In this document: positions 1-5,287 of the stretch, one piece after another
Numbering within the stretch: the first letter of the stretch is position 1
How the letters are laid out: each line of letters starts with the position of its first letter
Assembly (NCBI GenBank): GCA_029007575.1
Contig: JAQXIB010000088.1
Location: 1-11,556 of the forward strand
Length of the DNA: 11,556 nt
Reading direction: 5' to 3'
DNA from: Clostridiales bacterium
GTDB taxonomy: Bacteria > Bacillota > Clostridia > Oscillospirales > Ruminococcaceae
Position numbers and translations under genes: made by a program
The notes under the pieces: model-generated
Databases searched by the model: none
Told to the model about the DNA's origin: nothing
Seen by the model: only the letters and a program-made list of their open reading frames with translations

Positions 1-464
1 TTGCGATAATAAAAAGGCTCCGACTCATATTCCGGCAGTAATTCGATTAAGTCGCTGTCCTCCGGATACCGATAATGAAAAGCGGTCTTGATGTCTTCCG
101 AGGTGATGCAGGTCAGCGCATACATCGCGTTCAGATCCCGCGTGACCGCACGCTTAACATACTCGGGCAGCGTGCCGAAATTCCCTTTTGCCGATTCCAC
201 CGAAAATAAATTTTCGCTTAACAAAACCTTGTTGTATATGTAATCAAAAAACCGTCCGACGTGCTTGGACTCATACAACTGCGCGCAAATCGCGGCATAC
301 TCAGCCACCAAATAATTTAACGGCAGCCCGCAGTCATCATCGGTCAGATTCTCGATCAAATCAATGTAGCACTGTATCACAGGGTCCGCTTTGATGTCTT
401 GATAAACCGAAATATTGGCAATCAAAAAGCTGGCGGTCCGTAACTTTTCCATCACTTTTTCCAT
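1..464 (-). CDS. Partial CDS (N-terminal 154 aa), possible DUF815-type ATPase
   Basis: This open frame starts at an ATG whose first base is 464 on the - strand and runs without a stop off the left edge, so only the N-terminal 154 residues are present. It begins MEKVMEKLRTASFLIANISV and is rich in acidic and aromatic residues, with no signal peptide or membrane segment. An AAGGA (480-476) lies 11 nt upstream of the ATG; a second in-frame ATG follows four codons later. The motif around residues 83-113 (SENLFSVES...AVTRDLNAMYAL) and LLPEYESEPFYY near 142-153 resemble, from memory, the N-terminal part of clostridial DUF815 proteins, which have an AAA+ ATPase domain further on. That ATPase part would lie outside the window, so the family call is weak. 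The gene diverges from ilvB and has its own promoter at 695-724. Confidence 0.68.
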   Translation of the reverse strand, partial: MEKVMEKLRTASFLIANISVYQDIKADPVIQCYIDLIENLTDDDCGLPLNYLVAEYAAICAQLYESKHVGRFFDYIYNKVLLSENLFSVESAKGNFGTLPEYVKRAVTRDLNAMYALTCITSEDIKTAFHYRYPEDSDLIELLPEYESEPFYYR

Positions 465-484
465 AAAATCATCAGTCCTTTTTT

Positions 485-642
485 ATACTAAAATCTAATT
501 GAAAGCTTTCATCGATTTCCGAGGATGAATTGTGTGAGAAAAGGCAGACGACACCGCTGGGCTGACGCCCAGCAAGGTGGATAACGCTTTCTGGCGCAAT
601 TCAGACCGGAAAGAATGAAAGTATTTCATTAGATTTTAGTAT
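485..642. mobile_element. MITE-like hairpin element, copy 1 (158 bp)
   Basis: A compact non-coding element bounded by a perfect 15-bp terminal inverted repeat: ATACTAAAATCTAAT at 485-499 and its reverse complement at 628-642. The two arms stay complementary inward (CTTTCAT, TTTCCG, TGAATTG and CAGAAA-type blocks pair with gaps) and end in a perfect 7-bp stem GCTGGGC/GCCCAGC (556-562/567-573) with loop TGAC, so the whole unit can fold into one long imperfect hairpin. A TA dinucleotide borders both ends if the element is taken as CTAAAATC...GATTTTAG, consistent with TA-targeting IS630/Tc1-type elements, but this is not proof. There is no coding capacity. A 97% identical copy starts at 11416. 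It lies in the 5' leader of the leftmost gene. Confidence 0.8.
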
Positions 643-645
643 TAA

Positions 646-684
646 TTTGTTTCTTTTGACTATGATCCGAAAAAAAGAAACAAA
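646..684 (-). other. 12-bp perfect hairpin at 5' end of leftward transcript
   Basis: TTTGTTTCTTTT (646-657) is perfectly complementary to AAAAGAAACAAA (673-684), with a 15-nt loop. The predicted start of the leftward transcript (about 688) lies directly in front of it, so the mRNA of the leftmost gene would begin with this stem. It is A/T-only apart from two G-C pairs and lacks the GC-rich base of a normal terminator. It could be a 5' stabilising stem or a protein-binding site; its role is unknown. Confidence 0.5.
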
Positions 685-694
685 CAGTATCTTT

Positions 695-724
695 ATTATA
701 TGTTGCCGCTGTCAGTTTTGTCAA
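695..724 (-). promoter_or_regulatory. Sigma-A promoter for the leftmost gene
   Basis: On the - strand a perfect -35 TTGACA (724-719) and a perfect -10 TATAAT (700-695) are separated by 18 bp. Transcription would start near 688 and read leftward through the hairpin at 646-684 and the MITE-like element before reaching the ATG at 464, giving a leader of about 225 nt. Confidence 0.8.
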
Positions 725-737
725 GCACAGATATCCC

Positions 738-795
738 TTCGTTTTCGGAAAGACTTCAACATTTCGCCATATTACGCAACTGGCATGAAAACGAA
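738..795. promoter_or_regulatory. 9-bp inverted repeat between divergent promoters
   Basis: TTCGTTTTC (738-746) and its reverse complement GAAAACGAA (787-795) are 40 bp apart in the region between the leftward promoter and the ilvB promoter. The placement would suit a shared operator or a cruciform, but with no known consensus this is only a candidate. Nothing else is seen in the rest of 725-848. Confidence 0.3.
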
Positions 796-848
796 ATAAA
801 AAAATCTGTTAGTATTGACATTTTTTTGAAAAATAGAGTCTTCGCCTA

Positions 849-877
849 TTGCGTTTGGAGGGGAAAAAAGGTATAAT
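849..877 (+). promoter_or_regulatory. Promoter of the ilvBNC operon
   Basis: A perfect -10 TATAAT at 872-877 lies 17 bp downstream of TTGCGT (849-854), a weak -35 matching the first three positions of TTGACA. The start site would be near 884, leaving a leader of about 190 nt before ilvB. The consensus TTGACA at 815-820 has no -10 at the right distance and was not chosen. Confidence 0.65.
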
Positions 878-883
878 ATTCAC

Positions 884-1076
884 AAGATTAAATCGCTAAA
901 GTGTTTGCTTTGACGGTTTCTCCGTTCCGGCAACCGCCGGCGATTTTTCTCATATATACCAAAAGCGGTTCATCTTGGAACAGATGTCCTCTTTGGCGGA
1001 AAACATCGCAGAACACATCGCCGCTTAGATGCGATGGGCTGCTTGTTTGAATCACATTTGAGATGGAGGCGGTCAT
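884..1076 (+). promoter_or_regulatory. ilv leader, candidate attenuator
   Basis: The 5' leader of ilvBNC contains a terminator-like hairpin CCGGC-AACC-GCCGG (927-940) followed by CGA and five T (944-948). A competing pairing exists: GCGATTTTTC (940-949), which includes the T tract, pairs with GAAAA-ATCGC (999-1009, one bulged C). ATCGC in turn can pair with GCGAT at 1031-1035. CGGTT (914-918) can also pair with AACCG (932-936) in the terminator loop. Two tiny frames with ATG occur (984-1028, 14 codons; 1029-1061, 10 codons) but neither is rich in Leu/Ile/Val codons and neither has a good ribosome site. No T-box core sequence is seen. Structural alternatives are visible in the sequence; regulation is inference. 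Confidence 0.4.
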
Positions 1077-2693
1077 ATGATATCCGCTGCAATGGCAATG
1101 GTAAAATGTCTGGAAAAAGAGGGGATTAAGACCGTCTTTGGTTATCCGGGCGCAGCAATTTGTCCTTTTTATGATGCATTAACGGCATCGAATATTCGTC
1201 ACATTTTAGTCAGACAGGAACAGAACGGCGGTCATGCCGCCAACGGATATGCCCGTATCAGCGGGAAACCCGCGGTTTGCATCGCCACTTCCGGTCCCGG
1301 TGCGACCAACCTGATCACGGCAATCGCTACCGCTTACATGGATTCGATCCCGCTTGTCGTAATCACCGGACAGGTCAATAGTGATCTGCTCGGACGGGAT
1401 GTATTTCAGGAGGCTGACATCACCGGCTCCGCAGAGCCATTTGTCAAGCATAGCTATCTGGTCAAAAACGCGACTGATATTCCGCGCATTTTCAAAGAAG
1501 CATTTTACATTGCGGGCTCCGGCCGACCGGGTCCGGTACTGATCGACATTCCGATGGATGTGCAAAAGATAGAGATTGACTTTGAATATCCCAAATCAGT
1601 GGATATCCGAAGCTATAAACCCAGCTCCAAAGGGCATCCGGTTCAGATCAAAAAGGTTGTTGCCGCCGTTTCGGAAGCGCAAAAGCCTTTGATTTGCATC
1701 GGAGGCGGCGTTTTCGCTTCTCACGCAGAGCATAAACTGCTGTCCTTTGCGGAAAAATGTGACATTCCGATGGTTTCCACCATGATGGGAATCAGCGCAG
1801 TTTCCGCCAAACACCCACTTTATTTCGGGATGATCGGGATGCATGGCAAAAAAGTTGCCAATACCGCTTTGCTGGGAGCGGATCTGCTGATCCTGATCGG
1901 TGCCAGAGTAGGCGATCGTGCCGTCTCTACGCCCGGAATTTTAGAAAAGCGTACCAAGATCATACATATTGATATCGATCCCGCCGAAATCGGCAAAAAC
2001 ATGGAAGCAACGATTCCGTTGGTGGGCGACGCCGATCTGATCCTGCAGCAAATTCTGGACAAAGTAACGCCCAATAAGCATACCGAATGGGTGGAATATC
2101 TGACGGAAACAAAATCGGCTGTAACCGCGGATTTTGCGGAACGCAAATCAACCGTTAATCCCAAAGCGTTTATCAACCTGCTTTCCGATAAGCTCCCGCA
2201 GGATGCGGTATTGGTCGCTGATGTCGGACAAAACCAGATTTGGTCAGCAAACTTTTTTTCGGTGGAGCACGGGCGTTTTCTGACTTCGGGCGGCATGGGC
2301 ACGATGGGATACTCGGTACCCGCCGCAATGGGAGCCAAGCTTGCCGCTCCTAACAGGGAAGTAGTCGCGGTTTGCGGTGACGGCTCTTTCCAAATGCAGT
2401 TCATGGAGCTTGCCACCCTTTGTCAGCACGACATACCGGTAAAAATCATCGTGATGACAAACGGACGGCTTGGCATGGTAAGGGAACTGCAGACAAAAAG
2501 CTATCAAGATAATCAAACCGCCGTATTTTTGGACGGAAGTCCTGATTTTGTGACGCTTGCGTCCGCATACGGTATTCCCGCAAAAAGCATTTCTTCGCTT
2601 TCCCAAGCCGATGCGGCAATTGATGAAATGCTTGCCTGTCATACTCCTTATCTGCTGGAATGTGTCGTCGATCCCGATGAATCCTCGTTGTAA
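1077..2693 (+). CDS. ilvB: Acetolactate synthase large subunit
   Basis: Catalytic subunit of acetohydroxyacid synthase (538 aa, cytoplasmic): condenses two pyruvates to 2-acetolactate, or pyruvate with 2-oxobutyrate, using ThDP, Mg2+ and FAD. The N-terminal ThDP-binding PYR domain carries the catalytic Glu48 (RQEQNGGHAANGYAR) and SGPGATN at 72-78. The conserved GRPGPVLIDIPMDVQ lies at 149-163, and the middle FAD-type domain follows. The C-terminal PP domain has GDG at 434-436 and TNGRLGMV from 461, with Thr where most relatives have the first Asn of NN; the second, metal-binding Asn is kept. The protein ends in ECVVDPDESSL, so the short C-terminal tail seen on many family members (about 15-20 residues with MVPPG-type sequence) is absent. 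Start: GGAGG at 1065-1069, 7 nt before the ATG. First gene of the ilvBNC operon; ilvN follows after 21 nt. Confidence 0.95.
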   Translation: MISAAMAMVKCLEKEGIKTVFGYPGAAICPFYDALTASNIRHILVRQEQNGGHAANGYARISGKPAVCIATSGPGATNLITAIATAYMDSIPLVVITGQVNSDLLGRDVFQEADITGSAEPFVKHSYLVKNATDIPRIFKEAFYIAGSGRPGPVLIDIPMDVQKIEIDFEYPKSVDIRSYKPSSKGHPVQIKKVVAAVSEAQKPLICIGGGVFASHAEHKLLSFAEKCDIPMVSTMMGISAVSAKHPLYFGMIGMHGKKVANTALLGADLLILIGARVGDRAVSTPGILEKRTKIIHIDIDPAEIGKNMEATIPLVGDADLILQQILDKVTPNKHTEWVEYLTETKSAVTADFAERKSTVNPKAFINLLSDKLPQDAVLVADVGQNQIWSANFFSVEHGRFLTSGGMGTMGYSVPAAMGAKLAAPNREVVAVCGDGSFQMQFMELATLCQHDIPVKIIVMTNGRLGMVRELQTKSYQDNQTAVFLDGSPDFVTLASAYGIPAKSISSLSQADAAIDEMLACHTPYLLECVVDPDESSL

Positions 2694-2714
2694 GGGTCAG
2701 GAAAGGAGCACATT

Positions 2715-3218
2715 ATGAAATATACCATTTCTATTTTAGTGGAAAACCATCCCGGCGTGCTTTCTCGTGTATCCGGTCTGTTTTCCCGCCGAAGTTTTAA
2801 CATAGACAGCCTTGCGGTCGGTGTGACCGACGATCCCACGGTTTCCCGCATCACGATCATCGTTGATGGAAACGAATACACCGTGGAACAGGTTGAAAAA
2901 CAGCTCAATAAACTCATTGATGTGATCAAGCTCAAAACGCTCTCTCCTGCCGACACCATCAGCCGAGAATTAATGCTGGTGAAAGTTGCCGCCGGCGCAA
3001 ACGAAAGAGGAGAAATTATGAACATTGTGCGGATCATGGAAGCAAAAATTTGCGATATTTCCAGAACCACAATGACGTTAGAGGTTTCGGACACCACCGA
3101 ACGCCTTGAAACCATGTTGGAGCTTCTCCGTCCCTACGGACTGCGGGAAGTCATCCGCACCGGAACCATTGCCACCCAAAAAGGCAGCGACTCTATCACT
3201 GTCAAAAATAATAATTAA
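2715..3218 (+). CDS. ilvN: Acetolactate synthase small (regulatory) subunit
   Basis: Regulatory subunit of acetohydroxyacid synthase (167 aa). It binds the large subunit, raises its activity and usually confers feedback inhibition by valine. The N-terminal ACT domain (about residues 3-75) shows the canonical ENHPGVLSRVSGLFSRR-NIDSLAVG signature, the loop that binds valine in relatives. The C-terminal domain (about 82-160) contains ELMLVKV, the segment around MEAKICDISRTTMTLEVS and the RPYGLREVIRTGTIA end typical of the family. Length matches the usual 160-175 aa form. AAAGGAG at 2702-2708 lies 6 nt before the ATG. It lies between ilvB and ilvC with gaps of 21 and 19 nt, so the three are surely co-transcribed and made in stoichiometric proximity. 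The symbol ilvH is also used for this protein. Confidence 0.95.
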   Translation: MKYTISILVENHPGVLSRVSGLFSRRSFNIDSLAVGVTDDPTVSRITIIVDGNEYTVEQVEKQLNKLIDVIKLKTLSPADTISRELMLVKVAAGANERGEIMNIVRIMEAKICDISRTTMTLEVSDTTERLETMLELLRPYGLREVIRTGTIATQKGSDSITVKNNN

Positions 3219-3237
3219 TTTTTAGGAGGATATAAAA

Positions 3238-4242
3238 ATGGCAAAGATTTTTTATGCAAGCGATTGTAATTTAGGATTGCTGGACGGCAAAACCGTTGCA
3301 GTAATCGGTTACGGAAGTCAGGGACACGCACATGCGCTCAACCTGCATGAAAGCGGCGTTGACGTGATCGTCGGTCTGTATGAAGGAAGCAAATCCTGGC
3401 CAAAAGCAGAAGCTGCCGGCTTAAAAGTTGCCACTGTTTCTGAGGCTGCAAAAGCTGCAGACATCGTTATGATCCTGCTGCCCGACGAAAAACAAAAAGA
3501 CATTTATGACGCTCAAATCAAAGAATACATGACCGAGGGCAAAGTACTCGCTTTCGCACACGGCTTTAATATTCATTTTGAGCAGATCAAACCTCCGGCA
3601 GGAGTTGACGTTATCATGGTTGCTCCGAAAGGACCGGGACATACCGTACGTTCTGAGTATGTGGAAGGCAAAGGCGTTCCTTGTCTTGCTGCGGTATATC
3701 AGGATGCAAGCGGTCGTGCAATGGATATCGCGCTTGCTTATGCGGCAGGTATCGGCGGCTCCAGAGCAGGCGTTTTGGAAACCACTTTCCGTCAGGAAAC
3801 CGAAACCGATCTGTTCGGTGAGCAAGCGGTTCTCTGCGGCGGTGTTACCGCTTTGATGCAAGCCGGTTTTGAAACACTGGTCGAAGCCGGATATGATCCG
3901 CAAAATGCTTATTTTGAGTGCATCCATGAGATGAAATTGATCGTAGACCTGATCTATCAGGGTGGTTTCAGCAAAATGAGATATTCCATCTCCGATACTG
4001 CGGAATATGGTGATTATCAGGTTGGTAAGAGAATCATTACCGAAGAAACCAAAAAAGAGATGAAAAAAGTTCTGGAAGAAATCCAAGACGGTACTTTTGC
4101 ACGCAACTGGATCACCGAAAACAAAGTCGGCCGTCCGAACTTTATTGCGACCAGAAGAATCAAGAGCGAGCATCAGCTGGAAAAAGTCGGCAAAGAGCTT
4201 CGTAAAATGTACTCCTGGAGCAATGACAAGATTGAACAATAA
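3238..4242 (+). CDS. ilvC: Ketol-acid reductoisomerase, class I
   Basis: Converts 2-acetolactate to 2,3-dihydroxyisovalerate (and the isoleucine-branch analogue) by Mg2+-dependent alkyl migration and NAD(P)H reduction. At 334 aa it is the short class I form. The N-terminal Rossmann domain has GYGSQGHAHALNLHESG (24-40). APKGPGH (129-135) gives catalytic Lys131. The C-terminal knotted domain gives the metal and substrate ligands: Asp191 and Glu195 (TDLFGEQ), Glu227 and Glu231 (YFECIHEMKLIVDLIY), and Ser252 (YSISDTAEYGDY). The cofactor loop reads GLYEGSKSW (46-54): position 48, Arg in most NADPH-using class I enzymes, is Tyr, while Ser51 and Ser53 are kept, so the cofactor preference may differ. 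AGGAGG at 3224-3229 lies 8 nt before the ATG. Last gene of the operon, followed by a terminator. Confidence 0.96.
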   Translation: MAKIFYASDCNLGLLDGKTVAVIGYGSQGHAHALNLHESGVDVIVGLYEGSKSWPKAEAAGLKVATVSEAAKAADIVMILLPDEKQKDIYDAQIKEYMTEGKVLAFAHGFNIHFEQIKPPAGVDVIMVAPKGPGHTVRSEYVEGKGVPCLAAVYQDASGRAMDIALAYAAGIGGSRAGVLETTFRQETETDLFGEQAVLCGGVTALMQAGFETLVEAGYDPQNAYFECIHEMKLIVDLIYQGGFSKMRYSISDTAEYGDYQVGKRIITEETKKEMKKVLEEIQDGTFARNWITENKVGRPNFIATRRIKSEHQLEKVGKELRKMYSWSNDKIEQ

Positions 4243-4260
4243 TCCCGTATGTACTTATGA

Positions 4261-4294
4261 AACGTCGGCTTGCTTTTCAGCAAACCGACGTTTT
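4261..4294 (+). terminator. Intrinsic terminator after ilvC
   Basis: AACGTCGG (4261-4268) pairs with CCGACGTT (4285-4292); after a C/A mismatch, TTGCT (4270-4274) pairs with AGCAA (4279-4283) around loop TTTC. The stem is about 13 bp and is followed by TTTT, a short U tract. It lies 18 nt after the ilvC stop and 53 nt before the acetyltransferase start, so it should end most operon transcripts with some readthrough possible. Confidence 0.8.
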
Positions 4295-4347
4295 CCTTAA
4301 ACACGGCGAACGGGAATCTATTGAAAGAAAGAAGGAAGGCTAGAAAC

Positions 4348-4854
4348 ATGGAAGAACTGAAAATCATCCCGGTAAACGGGAAAGAACAGATTGCGGAACT
4401 CGCCGGACTTGCCGACATCATCTGGCACGAACATTTTACCCCCATCATCGGAGAAGCACAAGTGGCTTATATGCTGGACAAATTCCAATCGGAGCACGCG
4501 CTCACCGATATGCTGCAAAATCAAAATTACCGCTACTTTTTCTTTGAAGCAGGCGGCAAAAACATCGGATACATCGGTATTCAGCCGCGTGAAAATGTTT
4601 TGTTTTTAAGTAAAATTTACTTGCTGAAAGAGCATCGAGGCAAAGGATATGCGCGGGCGGGTATCAACTTTTTAACCGAGCTGTGTCACAAAGAAGGGTA
4701 CGAGAAAATCCAGTTGACCTGTAACCGTTATAATCTGAATTCGGTCGCCGCCTATCAAAAAATGGGCTTTGTTACGGTTTATGAGCAGGATGCCGATATC
4801 GGAAACGGATTTGTGATGAACGACTATGTCATGGAAAAGACGATTGAAAAATAA
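4348..4854 (+). CDS. GNAT family N-acetyltransferase
   Basis: A 168-aa cytoplasmic acetyltransferase of the GNAT fold, transferring acetyl from acetyl-CoA to an amine of unknown identity. The acetyl-CoA pyrophosphate loop is visible as EHRGKGYARAG (95-105; core R-G-K-G-Y-A at 97-102), preceded by the beta-4 strand FLSKIYLL. Further on, CNRYNLNSVAAYQKMGF (125-141) is the usual N-x-x-S-x-x-x-Y-x-x-x-GF block with the general-acid Tyr136. The C-terminus MNDYVMEK resembles many clostridial members. The start at 4348 is chosen because GAAGGAAGG (4331-4339) precedes it; an in-frame ATG at 4270 lies inside the ilvC terminator. No clear promoter of its own is seen, so it may depend on readthrough. 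The substrate cannot be read from sequence. Confidence 0.88.
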   Translation: MEELKIIPVNGKEQIAELAGLADIIWHEHFTPIIGEAQVAYMLDKFQSEHALTDMLQNQNYRYFFFEAGGKNIGYIGIQPRENVLFLSKIYLLKEHRGKGYARAGINFLTELCHKEGYEKIQLTCNRYNLNSVAAYQKMGFVTVYEQDADIGNGFVMNDYVMEKTIEK

Positions 4855-4928
4855 AAAGCATCGCATACACTTTGTCTAAAATCGTCAGATTTTCAACCGA
4901 AAATTTTTCAAATGTTTAAAATGAAAAA

Positions 4929-4961
4929 GAATGTAAAATCTATGTACATAGAATGTAAAAA
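4929..4961 (+). promoter_or_regulatory. Three 11-bp repeats, candidate Pho box / operator
   Basis: Three consecutive 11-bp units, GAATGTAAAAT (4929-4939), CTATGTACATA (4940-4950) and GAATGTAAAAA (4951-4961), each carry ATGTA at the same position (4931, 4942, 4953). Direct repeats with an 11-bp period are the hallmark of PhoB/PhoP binding sites. The array overlaps the -35 hexamer of the promoter before a Na+/phosphate cotransporter. The middle unit is also part of a perfect 14-bp palindrome TCTATGTACATAGA (4939-4952), which would equally suit a dimeric repressor. The repeat spacing and palindrome are seen directly; phosphate control is inference from geometry and context. Confidence 0.5.
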
Positions 4962-4971
4962 ATGATATAAT
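4943..4971 (+). promoter_or_regulatory. Promoter for the phosphate transporter gene
   Basis: A perfect -10 TATAAT (4966-4971) lies 17 bp after TGTACA (4943-4948), a 4/6 match to the -35 consensus. The start site would be near 4978, leaving a leader of about 310 nt that contains the six-hairpin array. No better promoter is seen between the array and the coding start. The degenerate -35 lying inside the 11-bp repeats suits an activator-dependent promoter. Confidence 0.65.
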
Positions 4972-4994
4972 ATGGATATACATGGCAGGAAACA

Positions 4995-5027
4995 GGGCGG
5001 CAAGCTAATACACATTAACTTGCCGCT
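4995..5027 (+). repeat. 33-bp direct repeat, copy A
   Basis: A perfect 33-bp sequence starting GGGCGGCAAGCTAATACA, identical to 5193-5225, with different flanking bases on both sides. Each copy forms the same 12-bp hairpin. The repeat period is 198 bp. Confidence 0.9.
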
Positions 5028-5192
5028 AAGCGTGTCGAAAAATCGACAACGCTTTGGGAGAGGGGACTTTCCCCTCTCCCAACCGTACCCCACAACCCGC
5101 GTTGCGACGCGGGTTGTCGAGGTCGAAACCGATGCACATGTCCTCGGTTTCTCCATTTAAAGGGGCTGTAACTTATAGTTTTTTGACAGTCT

Positions 5193-5225
5193 GGGCGGCA
5201 AGCTAATACACATTAACTTGCCGCT
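5193..5225 (+). repeat. 33-bp direct repeat, copy B
   Basis: Second perfect copy of 4995-5027. Here the stem is followed by four T (5225-5228), giving an intrinsic-terminator-like shape about 60 nt before the transporter start codon. Confidence 0.9.
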
Positions 5226-5287
5226 TTTATGCGAGGGATTTGAGAAAGACAGTCGGATAAAACCGGCGTTGTTTTGGAGGATGTCAA

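Larger units (their letters stand above)
4995..5225 (+). repeat. Array of six hairpins in the transporter leader
   Basis: Six stems follow each other. H1 4997-5026: GCGGCAAG/CTTGCCGC, extended by TAAT/ATTA after a C/A mismatch. H2 5028-5054: AAGCGTGTCGA/TCGACAACGCTT, one bulge, loop AAAA. H3 5056-5080: GGGAGAGGGGA/TCCCCTCTCCC, 11 perfect pairs, loop CTT. H4 5092-5117: ACAACCCGCGT/ACGCGGGTTGT, 11 perfect pairs, loop TGCG. H5 5125-5151: GAAACCGA/TCGGTTTC, loop of 11. H6 5195-5224: identical to H1 and followed by TTTT, so terminator-like. The frame 4972-5160 across it does not look like protein. It may be a dispersed intergenic repeat or a structured 5' leader; its identity is unknown. Confidence 0.75.

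Noticed and set aside
188..394. 68-aa + strand frame opposite the leftmost gene
   Set aside because: Low-complexity composition without family resemblance; the opposite strand carries the coherent frame with promoter and ribosome site.
815..820. Consensus TTGACA on the + strand upstream of ilvB
   Set aside because: No TATAAT-like hexamer lies 16-18 bp downstream. The TATAAT at 872 is 51 bp further on and has its own weak -35.
888..1076. 62-aa open frame on the - strand in the ilv leader
   Set aside because: It is antisense to a structured leader, has no ribosome site or recognisable family, and starts exactly opposite the ilvB start region.
3421..4239. 272-aa open frame antisense to ilvC
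   Set aside because: It is a shadow frame of a highly conserved gene, with no ribosome site and no family resemblance.
4270..4347. N-terminal extension of the acetyltransferase from an ATG at 4270
   Set aside because: It would start inside the ilvC terminator stem; the ATG at 4348 has a good ribosome site and gives the usual GNAT length.
4878..4893. AAAATC-GTCA-GATTTT hairpin after the acetyltransferase as a terminator
   Set aside because: The stem is short and AT-rich and no proper T tract follows directly, so it is too weak to call.
4972..5160. 62-aa open frame on the + strand (and a similar one on the - strand) across the hairpin array
   Set aside because: Its sequence is dictated by palindromes (the same TTRVATRVV-type peptide appears on both strands), there is no ribosome site, and it lies wholly in the repeat region.
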